DNA from: RGIG5612 sp045627365
GTDB taxonomy: Bacteria > Bacillota > Clostridia > Lachnospirales > Lachnospiraceae
DNA length: 22,963 nucleotides
Assembly (NCBI GenBank): GCA_045627365.1
Contig: JAZQNN010000041.1
Coordinates: 1 to 22,963 of the forward strand
Direction of reading: 5' to 3'
The position numbers and the translations under genes were made by a program. The notes beneath the pieces were generated by a model. It saw only the letters and a list, made by a program, of their open reading frames with translations, was not told where the DNA came from and made no database searches. Shown one piece after another: positions 14,296 to 22,801 of this stretch (position 1 is its first letter; the number at the start of each line of letters is the position of its first letter).

Positions 14296-14886
14296 TTATT
14301 CAACTTCTGTAACCTCAATAATCGTGCCGGCACCATCGGTCTTGATCTCTATTTTATAGTAATCATAGTTGTTTCTAAAAGAAATCGCATTGTGATCTCC
14401 TTCTTCGCCGACAGTGAATTTGCACCATTGATACACGCCATCGACTAAATCATATCCTTTGCCTACTTCCCAGTCTGTCCTTTCGAGGATTTCCCTTCCG
14501 TAAGATGTACGCTGATCCTGTGCGCTGAGGAGACAACAGTCCGCTTCCCGGCTCCCCGTGTTGAATTCAAATGTTCTAGGGGGATAGCAGACGATTACAC
14601 AGTTTTCCTCGGTGTCCAGTTCCCACCAACCGTGTTCTAACATGGGCTCGCCCCTATCATTCATCCATTTGCCGAAAATTATCGCTGTTTCAGCATTTGT
14701 ATTGACGAAAAGTTGAGGAACATATGGTGTTTCTTCTATGTTTTCTTCAACAGGTGGTGTAGACTCTGAAGTAGGAAGTGCTGATTCTGAAGTGGGCGGT
14801 GTTGTTTGAACATCGGGTGGGTCCGTTTTGCCGCATGCGACAAGGAACATCGCACATAAGATCATTAAGATAAAAAACCTTTTCAC
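14296..14886 (-). CDS. Small lipoprotein of unknown function
   Basis: A 196-residue exported lipoprotein. Residues 1-18 form a lipoprotein signal with lipobox LVAC (Cys18). A Thr/Ser/Pro/Glu-rich linker, with a short duplication (TPPTSESALPTSEST), runs to about residue 50, then a globular domain rich in Trp, Tyr and Asp (KWMNDRGEPM, GWWELDTEEN, WCKFTVGEEGDHN). I do not recognise the domain. The start is GTG (14884-14886) with SD AAGGGGAG upstream. It converges with ald and diverges from the decarboxylase genes. Confidence 0.8.
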   Translation of the reverse strand: MKRFFILMILCAMFLVACGKTDPPDVQTTPPTSESALPTSESTPPVEENIEETPYVPQLFVNTNAETAIIFGKWMNDRGEPMLEHGWWELDTEENCVIVCYPPRTFEFNTGSREADCCLLSAQDQRTSYGREILERTDWEVGKGYDLVDGVYQWCKFTVGEEGDHNAISFRNNYDYYKIEIKTDGAGTIIEVTEVE

Positions 14887-15032
14887 TTTGTTTTTCTCCC
14901 CTTTGTTTGAACTGTTGGTAGTCGCTGGCGCAACTTTCCTTCTGTAGAAAAACTGATGGCTAATTTACCTGTACATATTTTAGTACAATCTGATATGTTT
15001 GTCAAGAAACTATTTGCATAAGAAACTTTTTG

Positions 15033-15060
15033 GCAATCTGCCCATAAATGGCAGTATTGC
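15033..15060. other. Hairpin in the divergent spacer 14887-15173
   Basis: GCAATCTGCC (15033-15042) pairs with GGCAG-T-ATTGC (15050-15060), one bulged T. It lies between the divergent lipoprotein and decarboxylase genes, near the copies of TATTTTAGTACAA at 14976 and 15067. It could be an operator or an upstream RNA fold; I cannot decide. Confidence 0.4.
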
Positions 15061-15092
15061 TGTTCTTATTTTAGTACAAACGGCAATTGAAA

Positions 15093-15121
15093 TTGACAGC
15101 ATAATGATTTACTATTATGAA
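15093..15121 (+). promoter_or_regulatory. Promoter of the Na+ decarboxylase operon
   Basis: TTGACA at 15093-15098, 17 bases, TATGAA at 15116-15121; about 52 bases before the first start codon. Confidence 0.65.
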
Positions 15122-15173
15122 GTGCTAATTTGTGATAGAAATTTTAAGCCAAATATATAAAAGGGGAGAAGCT

Positions 15174-15596
15174 ATGTTTGCAGATTTAATTAACGCAGGT
15201 TCGTCCACAGAGACAATGACTCTGGGCCAGGCAGCGATCTATTCGGTGCTCGGTCTTGCCATTGTATTCGTTGCGCTCTTTTTCCTGCTGGTTGTCATCA
15301 AGATCCTCACCAAGGTGATCCCGGCAGAGAAGAAGCCTAAGGACAAGACGAAGAAAACCAAGGCTGAAAAAGCCCAGAAGGCAGCTGAGGCTGCACCGGC
15401 AGCTACCGCTCCGGCAGCAGAAGCACCTGAAGCACCGGTTACCAAAGCCATTCCGGAAGCAACCGCTCCGGCAGCAGGCGAGGTAGTGATCGAGAATGTT
15501 GCAGCAAGAGACGCAGCATGCATCATGGCGATCATCGCCGACGAGCTTAAGGCCCAGCCTGATCAGCTGCAGTTCAAGTCAATCAAGAGAGCATAA
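15174..15596 (+). CDS. Sodium-pump decarboxylase gamma subunit (OadG-like)
   Basis: A 140-residue protein with one N-terminal membrane segment at about 17-42 and a long Lys/Ala/Pro-rich cytoplasmic linker, as in OadG/MmdD-type gamma/delta subunits that hold the decarboxylase complex together at the membrane. The C-terminal part (DAACIMAIIADELKAQ) is more ordered. Start ATG 15174 has SD AAGGGGAG; an in-frame start 14 codons upstream lacks one. It is the first gene of a tight three-gene operon, 15 bases from the next gene. Confidence 0.85.
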   Translation: MFADLINAGSSTETMTLGQAAIYSVLGLAIVFVALFFLLVVIKILTKVIPAEKKPKDKTKKTKAEKAQKAAEAAPAATAPAAEAPEAPVTKAIPEATAPAAGEVVIENVAARDAACIMAIIADELKAQPDQLQFKSIKRA

Positions 15597-15611
15597 CGGA
15601 GGAGACGAATC

Positions 15612-16043
15612 ATGAAATATACAGTTACATTAAACGGAATCAGATACGAAGTAGAAGTTGAGGCAGGCTCAGCAACAGTCACCTCCGAAGCACCTGTGGG
15701 CGCAGCTCCTGCACCAGTAGCCGCACCAAAGGCAGAGGCTCCTAAGGCCGCTCCGGCCAAGGTTGAGGCTCCGAAGGCTGAAGCACCTAAGGCTGAAGCT
15801 CCGAAGGCCGCTCCTGCACCTGTAGCAGCAGGCGACACCAAGATCGAAGCTCCGCTTCCGGGCACCATCCTTTCAGTTGACGTTGCAGTAGGCGACGCTG
15901 TTAAGGCTGGCGACCTTCTTATGATCATCGAAGCTATGAAGATGGAAAACGAAGTACTTGCACCGGTCGACGGAACAGTTAAGGCTATCAATGTTGCCAA
16001 GGGCGCATCAGTAGCTACCGGCGATTGCATGATGGTTATCTAA
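15612..16043 (+). CDS. Biotin carboxyl carrier subunit of the Na+ decarboxylase
   Basis: A 143-residue protein. An N-terminal strand region (MKYTVTLNGIRYEVEVE) precedes an Ala/Pro/Lys linker with repeats of APKAE at about 27-75, then a biotinyl domain at 76-143 with EAMKMENEV; Lys110 is the expected biotinylated residue. It shuttles the carboxyl group from the soluble carboxyltransferase to the membrane beta subunit. SD GGAGGAG is upstream. The small separate carrier resembles MmdC or GcdC rather than the fused OadA form. Confidence 0.93.
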   Translation: MKYTVTLNGIRYEVEVEAGSATVTSEAPVGAAPAPVAAPKAEAPKAAPAKVEAPKAEAPKAEAPKAAPAPVAAGDTKIEAPLPGTILSVDVAVGDAVKAGDLLMIIEAMKMENEVLAPVDGTVKAINVAKGASVATGDCMMVI

Positions 16044-16064
16044 GTCAGCTACGGAGGTTAAAAG

Positions 16065-17282
16065 ATGAATATTTTAGACACATTATCCAACCTGTGGCAG
16101 ACCAGTGGTTTCCACATGATGGGCATGGACTGGAGACAGCTCATCATGATCATCATCGCCTGTGTTCTGCTTTACTTAGGCCTTGTAAAGAAGTTTGAGC
16201 CTTTGCTGCTTGTCGGCATCGCTTTCGGTATGCTTCTTACCAACCTTCCGGGATCCGAGATGTATCATCCGGCTCTCTGGGACGCTTATATCGACGGCAG
16301 CGAGTTCATAACCGCATCCGGCGAAGTAATCACACACATGACATTTACCACCATCATCCATGAAGGCGGACTTCTCGATATCCTTTATATCGGCGTTAAA
16401 TCCGGACTTTACCCATGCCTTATCTTCATGGGCGTTGGTGCGATGACAGACTTTGGCCCACTCATCGCCAACCCTGTATCACTGCTTCTCGGAGCAGCTG
16501 CACAGCTGGGAATCTTCCTTGCATTCCTTCTGGCAAATGTTCTCGGATTTGCTCCTAATGTTGCAGCATCCATCGGTATCATCGGCGGAGCAGACGGACC
16601 TACGGCCATCTGGCTTACAGGTAAGCTGGCGCCCGAATTTCTGGCGCCGATCGCGATAGCGGCGTACTCGTACATGGCCCTGATCCCGCTGATCCAGCCA
16701 TGGCTGATGCGCGCCCTTACCACCAAGAAAGAACGCGAAGTCAAGATGGAGCAGCTTGCACCTGTTTCCAAGACACAGAAGATCCTCTTCCCGATCATTG
16801 TTACTATTTTCATCACACTGCTTCTGCCTTCAGTTGCACCGCTTATCGGCTGCCTGATGCTCGGCAACCTCTTCAAAGAGTGCGGCCTGACAGACCGTCT
16901 GAGCGACACCGCACAGAATGCACTGATGAACATCGTAACGATCTTCCTGTCAGTCAGCGTCGGAGCTACCGCAGTTTACGACAGATTCCTTGACCTCAAG
17001 ACCATCCTTATCATCGTGCTTGGTCTTCTCGCATTCGAATTTGCAACAGCAGGCGGACTCCTCCTCGGCAAACTCATGTACGCGCTTTCAGGCGGCAAGA
17101 TCAACCCTCTCATCGGCTCTGCAGGTGTCAGCGCAGTTCCGATGGCAGCCCGCGTATCACAGAAGGAAGGCCAGAGAGCTAACCCGGCCAATTTCCTGCT
17201 GATGCACGCTATGGGACCAAACGTTGCAGGCGTAATCGGATCCGCAGTTGCAGCCGGATTCCTGCTTGCGATCTTTGGCTGA
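16065..17282 (+). CDS. Na+-translocating decarboxylase beta subunit (OadB-like)
   Basis: A 405-residue polytopic membrane protein that decarboxylates carboxybiotin and exports Na+. The family signature GGADGPT at 174-180 contains the essential Asp177; other conserved parts are GVGAMTDFGPLIANP and GSAGVSAVPMAARVSQ, with NPANFLLMHAMGPNVAGVIGS (read in parts) near the C-terminus. The substrate (oxaloacetate, methylmalonyl-CoA or glutaconyl-CoA) is set by the alpha subunit, which is not encoded next to it. SD ACGGAGGT precedes ATG 16065. The next transcription unit begins directly after. Confidence 0.95.
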   Translation: MNILDTLSNLWQTSGFHMMGMDWRQLIMIIIACVLLYLGLVKKFEPLLLVGIAFGMLLTNLPGSEMYHPALWDAYIDGSEFITASGEVITHMTFTTIIHEGGLLDILYIGVKSGLYPCLIFMGVGAMTDFGPLIANPVSLLLGAAAQLGIFLAFLLANVLGFAPNVAASIGIIGGADGPTAIWLTGKLAPEFLAPIAIAAYSYMALIPLIQPWLMRALTTKKEREVKMEQLAPVSKTQKILFPIIVTIFITLLLPSVAPLIGCLMLGNLFKECGLTDRLSDTAQNALMNIVTIFLSVSVGATAVYDRFLDLKTILIIVLGLLAFEFATAGGLLLGKLMYALSGGKINPLIGSAGVSAVPMAARVSQKEGQRANPANFLLMHAMGPNVAGVIGSAVAAGFLLAIFG

Positions 17283-17305
17283 TAAAAGGCTTAGAAAACT
17301 TATAA

Positions 17306-17360
17306 AATCAAGCAAATTCCCCGTTGACAGCGGGGAGTTTGTTATATATAATGCTTGATT
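17306..17360 (+). promoter_or_regulatory. rplM-rpsI promoter inside a hairpin
   Basis: TTGACA at 17324-17329, 17 bases, TATAAT at 17347-17352: perfect hexamers at ideal spacing. The -35 lies in the loop of CCCCG/CGGGG, and the whole promoter lies between inverted AATCAAGCA (17306-17314) and TGCTTGATT (17352-17360). The hairpin with its T-rich tail may also end the decarboxylase transcript. Confidence 0.85.
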
Positions 17361-17485
17361 GTGACGGCGAGTCTCTACTTGTTATGCACAGCCCCGCAGA
17401 CCAGGCAAGAGAACACCGGAAGTAAAATGTATATAGCGGTTCAGGCAGGGTTTGCCTCGAACCAAAAACATTTAGGAGGAATTTC
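17360..17485 (+). ncRNA. rplM leader, candidate ribosomal protein L13 autoregulatory RNA
   Basis: About 125 transcribed bases precede rplM. A clear hairpin, GGTTC-AGGCA with TGCCT-CGAACC, spans 17438-17463. An L13 leader RNA is known upstream of rplM in Firmicutes and binds L13. Assignment rests on position, length and the hairpin, not on a covariance match. Confidence 0.5.
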
Positions 17486-17914
17486 ATGAAGACATTTATG
17501 GCAAATCCCGACAAGGTTGAGCGTAAGTGGTACGTTATCGACGCTGAGGGACAGAATCTGGGACGTATGTGCTCAGAGATCGCAGCTATCCTTAGAGGCA
17601 AGAAGAAGCCTATCTTCACCCCGAACGAGGATACAGGCGATTATGTAATCGTAGTAAACGCTGAGAAGATTAAGGTAACAGGCAAGAAGCTTGATCAGAA
17701 GATCTATTACAATCACTCCGATTATGTTGGCGGAATGAAAGAGACCGATCTCAAGACTATGATCGACAAAAAGCCGGAGAAGGTTATCGAACTCGCAGTT
17801 AAGGGTATGCTCCCTAAGGGACCTCTTGGACGCGCAATGATCAAGAAGTTGTTCGTTTATGCAGGACCGGAGCACAAGCATCAGGCACAGAAGCCGGAAG
17901 CTTACACATTCTAA
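17486..17914 (+). CDS. rplM: Ribosomal protein L13
   Basis: A 142-residue large-subunit protein of normal length. It begins MKTFMANPDKVERKWYVIDA with LGRMCSEIAAILRGKKKP, then HSDYVGGMKETDL and AVKGMLPKGPLGRAMIKKL, and ends with HKHQAQKPEAY. The SD is AGGAGGAA. It is followed by rpsI after 19 bases, the conserved bacterial gene pair. Confidence 0.98.
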   Translation: MKTFMANPDKVERKWYVIDAEGQNLGRMCSEIAAILRGKKKPIFTPNEDTGDYVIVVNAEKIKVTGKKLDQKIYYNHSDYVGGMKETDLKTMIDKKPEKVIELAVKGMLPKGPLGRAMIKKLFVYAGPEHKHQAQKPEAYTF

Positions 17915-17933
17915 GCTGAAAGGAGGATAACAA

Positions 17934-18320
17934 ATGGCAAAATTTTATGGTACCGGCAGAAGAAAGACCAGCGTAGCAAGAGTTTTTCTTGAGTCAGGAA
18001 AGGGTAACATCACGATCAACAAGAGAAGCCTTGACGATTACTTCGGACTTGAGACACTGAAGACGATCGTTCGTCAGCCACTTGAGGCAACGAACAGCGT
18101 TGACAAGTACGATATCGTTATTACCGTTAAGGGCGGCGGCTTCACAGGCCAGGCAGGCGCTATCCGCCACGGCATCGCCAGAGCACTCCTCGAGGCAGAC
18201 GCAGAGAACCATGACGCACTTAAGGAAGCAGGATACCTTACACGTGATCCTCGTATGAAAGAACGTAAGAAGTACGGCTTAAAGGGCGCACGTCGTTCAC
18301 CACAGTTCTCAAAGAGATAA
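17934..18320 (+). CDS. rpsI: Ribosomal protein S9
   Basis: A 128-residue small-subunit protein with the GTGRRKTSVARVFL start, GGGFTGQAGAIRHGIARAL in the middle and the basic C-terminal tail KKYGLKGARRSPQFSKR that reaches the P-site tRNA. The SD is AAAGGAGG. The last sense codon and the stop TAA form part of the left arm of a 20-bp inverted repeat. Confidence 0.98.
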   Translation: MAKFYGTGRRKTSVARVFLESGKGNITINKRSLDDYFGLETLKTIVRQPLEATNSVDKYDIVITVKGGGFTGQAGAIRHGIARALLEADAENHDALKEAGYLTRDPRMKERKKYGLKGARRSPQFSKR

Positions 18321-18480
18321 GCATTACTGCGAAGAGCAGGACAGAAAAGACTCCCGAGTTTCACTCGAGGAGTCTTTTTTATGTCCTGCTCTTCATAGGA
18401 AGGCAAGAGAATGGGTGAGGGCGGGAGCCGCAAGGCGGAGCCCGAACCTCATTCTCTTGCCTTCGCAGTAATGCTTATCT
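18315..18480. other. Cloverleaf-like inverted-repeat element 2, overlapping the rpsI stop
   Basis: The closing stem 18315-18334 (AGATAAGCATTACTGCGAAG) is a perfect 20-bp match to 18461-18480. Arm 1: GAAGAGCAGGACA (18331-18343) with 18382-18394, enclosing a terminator hairpin AAAAGACTCC...GGAGTCTTTT with six T (18345-18380). Arm 2: GAAGGCAAGAGAATG (18399-18413) with 18450-18464, tip CCGC/GCGG. GAAG and CTTC are shared between the closing stem and the arms. The linker is ATAGG. It supplies the rpsI terminator. Confidence 0.85.
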
Positions 18481-18513
18481 CTCCCGCGACATTCATTTTC
18501 CCCGATAGGGGTA

Positions 18514-18547
18514 AAAGAAAAAACAGACGGAAAATCATTTCCGTCTG
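18514..18547 (-). terminator. Terminator of the LPXTG surface gene
   Basis: CAGACGGAAA (18524-18533) pairs with TTTCCGTCTG (18538-18547). On the minus strand a TTTTTTCTTTT tail follows. Confidence 0.88.
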
Positions 18548-18558
18548 CTTTGTGATAA

Positions 18559-20124
18559 TTAGTCTTCGTTTCTTTTCCTTGTCTTGCAGGATATCAGCAA
18601 GAGCGTGCCCGCACTGGCAATCATAAGCATCAGCAGAAGTACAGGATGAGTGTTGTCACCGGTACGGGGCACAGACTCGCGCACCGTAATAGTTTGTGTA
18701 GCAGTCCTGGTTTCACTGCCTTCCGTGTAGCTGACAGTCACGGTGGTGGCCGATGTGGCCAGCGCACCATCAGGAGAGAACGTATAGCCGGTCACAGTCT
18801 TGTTGGTCCTGTCGCTGTAGATGGAGACGACCTGCATGCCGGTAGGATCGAAGCTCTCGCCCTCGGTGTACACTGTCTTGTCGGGCGGCGTAATAATGCC
18901 AATTCCGGTCAGTGTGACGGGTGCAGGCTTGACCGTAATAGCCTGCTCCGCTGTCTTTGTTTCGCCGTCTTCGGTATAGCTGATGGTCACGGCGGTATCG
19001 GATGTGGTCAGAGCACCATCGGGAGAAATCGTATAGTCGGTCACAGTCTCGGTGCTGTCATCGCTGTAGGTGGCGGTGACGACCATGCCGGTAGGATCGA
19101 AGGTCTCGCCCTCGGTGTATTCAGTTTTATCGGGTGCGGTGGTGATGCTGATGCCGGTCAATACCGGCGTTATCTCCCTGAAGCAGGCCTGAATCTCCAC
19201 ATCAGCCGTTCCGATGGTGAACTGGTTATTCGTCACGGTCACGCCGCCCTTGATTACTTCCCAGTGATCGAATTCATAGCCGGTGGAGGGAGTGGCGGTC
19301 AGTTTGACTGAGGTTTCAGGTAATCCGCTCGTAGGATCCGCGGTCGCGGTGCCATATCCGTCGTTCGTTACGGTGACGGTATGTGGATTCGCAATAATAG
19401 CATTTGCGGTAAAGTTGCCGTTGGTCAGATCGCGTTCAACCGCGCGGTACACTACCGCTCCTTCTCCGCCCTTCACGGTAGCCCTGATGGAATACTGATA
19501 GGGCTCACGATCACCGCCTTCGGTGATCGGAAGATTATCGAACACATATTGATGCTGAGCGTCCGTATACTTGGTTAAGCCGGTAGGCTCACCGTCGCGG
19601 AGCAGCTCGACCTTAACAGATGGCTCTCTCTCCGGCCGTGTATCGTCTTCCCAGTCTACCGTACCACTGACGGAAACATGCCGCAGATAGTAAACATCAA
19701 GTCCAAACGTGCCCTGCAGTTCGTAATCGCCAAGATACCTTCCTGCTTCAATGGTATAGGTATAGGGATGGGGGGTTATATCACTGCTCAGGTTCCTGAA
19801 AGCGGGAAATAGTTCTTTGGGTTTAAAGGAATACGTGCAATCGTCATAATCATCCCGTTTGATTTGCGGGTCCTCCATGTATTTGCCGTTTTCCTTCACA
19901 TAGAGCTGCAATCCTTCAAGAGTGTGAGCTATGCTGAGATCCGCGTCATTAAAGATGACGGAGCCGGAAACATCGACGTAAAGCCTTGAGCTGGTGTCAA
20001 TCCGCAATTTGATGTCAAAAGTATAGGTCGGGATTCCGGATTCGTCCGTCACCATCATCTTGTTGATGCTGTCAATTCTATATCCGGGAACCGAAAGCTT
20101 GGTCAGCCCCTCCTCGGGATTCAA
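18559..20124 (-). pseudogene. C-terminal part of a surface protein: Cna-B, InlB-type and Ig-like repeats, LPXTG-like anchor
   Basis: 521 codons without signal peptide. The order is: tail of a Cna-B-like domain (SVPGYRIDSI), a further region to 148, a second Cna-B-like domain (VSGTVDWEDDTRPE..., ~150-220), an InlB-type bacterial repeat (TVTNDGYGTATADP...GYEFDHWEV, ~249-316), two Ig-like domains (~320-399 and 403-482), sortase signal VPRTG at 485-489, membrane helix and KTRKR tail. The first codon would be TTG without SD, overlapping the stop of the PI-PLC-like frame. I read it as the 3' part of that gene, displaced by one base. If expressed alone it could not be exported. Confidence 0.8.
18679..19167 (-). 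repeat. Tandem Ig-like domain repeat in coding sequence
   Basis: Two ~240-base units (18928-19167 and 18679-18918) encode ~80-residue Ig-like domains that share PDKT.YTEGE.FDPTGM, SPDGAL and AVTISYTE-like blocks. Confidence 0.85.
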
Positions 20125-22529
20125 AATGTTACCCGCGCCCCCGAGCGGTCGCTATAGAGCACCGGCATTTGAACCGTGGCGCGCCATGCGTCTGAGTCCC
20201 ATTCATCCTGATCAATAACGGACATAGTGATTTCCACTGGTTCATTGATCAGAACATCGCCCTGTTTTGATTTGCCAAGGAATGTGATATCCAGAATATT
20301 TGGGCGGATCTCCGAATGATCGCCGCTGTCATCCCAGTACACATTCAAACTCAAGTTGGTCATCAGTCTGTAGATCCACTTTCCATTTTCAACCGATACG
20401 CTGAAACGGGGCACTTCAAGCGGTTCAAACCGATGATGCAGTACATGAAAACCGTCATCATATTTCCGTACGGTCAGGTGAAGAAGATCATCATTTGTAA
20501 GGCTCTTGCGTGACAGGTCTGTTATGTATTCATCGATAAATACAGTGCCGTCCTCCGTTTCCGCGATATGATGGATCCCGCCGGTCAGCAGCGCGTTATC
20601 AATAATCGATTTTTCGCTGAACTGATCCGACCCGTTATCAGCGAATACACTGTATTGAATGATTGCTTCAGCCGTTTCATCGGCGGGCGGCAGTTTCAGA
20701 CCGATTCCGTCGCTCTGACCGCAGTCGCACTGAACAAAAGGAGCACCGCTCCGAATATCCAATCCTGAGAAATGACAAATCAGTTCGTTCCCGTATCGGT
20801 CATATTTGGGTACGGTAATATGCAGAATCCATTGATCATCTGAGGCCTCGGTAATGCTATCCAGATTATAGAGACCGCCATTGGTCCCCTGGGATACGTA
20901 CGCCGTGTGCTGATAACCGTCGCCGGTCTCGTATGTAATATATAACTCTCCAAGGAGATCAAGAAAAGACTGAGGGGTCATCTCCGGACGGTAAGATCTG
21001 TCATCAGTCTCGCTCATAAAATATACCGGCAGATCGTATGCTTTCGTCGCCGTCTCTCCGACATGGATCTTCTGTGTCCTGACATAGCCCATATACATTT
21101 CTCCATTGCTGTCCGTGAACCACTCACGCGTCTGTTCAACAGGCTCGGGAACCAACGTATATTCACAGCCGTCAGCGGCCCGGAATGACGCTTCGCCGTA
21201 CCAGTTACCTTCTTTGGATCTTAGCGGTACGATTTCATAGGTCACCCTGAATCCGTTATCGCCGTTCCCCAGCGGCTCTTCACTGATTATATCGGGCATT
21301 TTGAGAGCTGTTCCGTTTTCAGCCAGCTCAATTTTCAGCCCGTCATCAAGAATGTGCTCCTGTTCATCATCCCAAATGATATCCGCCTGGTATCTGACAT
21401 AGTTGTTGTTGGTTTCTACTATATCCCGGATCACTTCTATGGACGGGAAGTCCATTCGGATGATACCGTAGCGTTTGCCGACAGTCCAGTCATAGTTCGC
21501 AAGCGCTTCTCTCATTGCCTTGGCATATCCTTCAGGACCATATGTAGGGGCATATGTCGTCCCAAAGTCTGTCACATCTGTTGCATCGGTACAAATCTGC
21601 TGAAAGATCGGTCTTCCTTCTTCTGAACGTGGATTTTCATCCGTCTGCTCATACTGTGGTTCACGTACCAGGGAGGCATGCGGATCGCCTGCGAAACCTC
21701 TCGGCTCCGTTCCCTGCCAGCCCGAAGAATCCAGGGCAGCTTTTACAAGCTCAATTTTTCTTGCCGGCGCATCGCCTGCTTCGGGATTGCTCACGTTTCC
21801 GGAGTGATAGGATGTTGGAAATTCATCACTTTCTTCCACAAGGATGATGACTTGACCGCGAATATCATCCAGCGTCGGGCTGGATTGTTCATACTCCAGT
21901 ACTTGAATCAACTGATCACTATCCAGTTTGTTGATGCTCTTTATGCCTTCTTTTATGTTATTTTTATAATCTCCGGTATCATATGGAGCAGATTCTGATT
22001 TGACCTGCAGGATCACCGTTTCTGTCGGATGGGCTTTCACAAAGTCTTTGCAGGTATTGAGCACGCTTGCGAATGTTAATTTAACCTCACTTTTGGAGGA
22101 CTCATAACTGTCACAGCCGTCATGAGAAACAACCATGGTTTCACATGGCCAGTTCTCCGTACCGGCAGCCATATTCTTGGCGTTGAGTGTTTCATAGTAT
22201 GCTTTATCATAGCTCAGCCGGATATCCATCATACGAATGCCGTTTCCCAGCTGATCAGCGATTGAGTATTGCTGACATATGCTTGACTTCGGCAGTGATT
22301 TGATGAATGCCGTTCCCGAATAATGCGTACCGGGAATATTGATCTCTGTCAGATCGGTATCTCCCGGGATATATTTCATCCAGTTTTCCGGATCAAATTG
22401 GTATATCACATCGTTTTCTTCCGCTTTTGCTGTTTGCGGCAGAGCAATCATGCCCGCGCACAAGCACAGTACAGTCAAACAAAGAAAAAATGTTGTTGCC
22501 GGGGAGTGTTTCCGTGTATTTCTTTTCAT
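20121..22529 (-). pseudogene. N-terminal part of a secreted PI-PLC-like surface protein, frame broken at its 3' end
   Basis: 802 codons. Signal peptide 1-36 (MKRNTRKHS..., ending AKA). A PI-PLC X-type domain at about 45-390: His69 in IPGTHYSGT, Arg99 in GIRMMDIRL and His136 in VVSHDGC match the catalytic His/Arg/His of bacterial phosphatidylinositol-specific phospholipase C; the Asp usually after the first His is Tyr. The middle ~400-700 is not recognised. A Cna-B-like domain starts at NVYWDDSGDHSEIRP and is cut by the stop at 20121-20123. Start 22529 is preferred over an ATG four codons upstream because GGAG precedes it. No anchor is present in this frame. A five-G run (20138-20142) before the stop is the likely site of a one-base loss. 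Confidence 0.8.
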
Positions 22530-22604
22530 AGCAATCTCCATATCGTCCCGTAGGAAAAGCGCGGCGTTTCTTACAAAAAATATTCAGGTGCACACAAAAC
22601 ACCA

Positions 22605-22616
22605 TAATAATTATTA
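22605..22616. promoter_or_regulatory. AT-rich palindrome upstream of the PI-PLC-like gene
   Basis: TAATAATTATTA, a perfect 12-bp palindrome 75 bases before the start codon. On the minus strand it follows TCGACA by 16 bases, so it may include the -10 of a weak promoter. Confidence 0.35.
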
Positions 22617-22682
22617 CATAGCAAGTAATGTTTGTCGATGGTTTCACCGTTGATTTTTGCAGACTTTCGGATATGCCTGGCA

Positions 22683-22717
22683 AACAAAAAGCAGACGGGA
22701 GATCAACCGTCTGCTTT
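22683..22717 (-). terminator. Minus-strand terminator 5' of the PI-PLC-like gene
   Basis: AAAGCAGACGG (22688-22698) pairs with CCGTCTGCTTT (22707-22717). On the minus strand it ends TTTTTGTTTG. It resembles the terminator at 18514-18547 (shared CAGACGG/CCGTCTG) and would stop transcripts entering from the right of the window. Confidence 0.8.
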
Positions 22718-22764
22718 GACCGCACACAGGGCGGAAAGAAGTTAAGGGCGATCGCCGTTCACAG

Positions 22765-22801
22765 AAAAAGACTCCCGAGTTTCACTCGAGGAGTCTTTTT
22801 T
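22765..22801 (+). terminator. Plus-strand terminator, duplicate of the rpsI terminator
   Basis: AAAAAGACTCC pairs with GGAGTCTTTTT around CGAG/CTCG. From 22766 it is identical over 39 bases to 18345-18383, in the same orientation. No plus-strand gene precedes it in the window. Confidence 0.85.

Noticed and set aside
22747..22756. GGCGATCGCC, containing the GCGATCGC octamer
   Set aside because: A single copy of a short palindrome; no sign of the cyanobacterial HIP1 type of over-representation.
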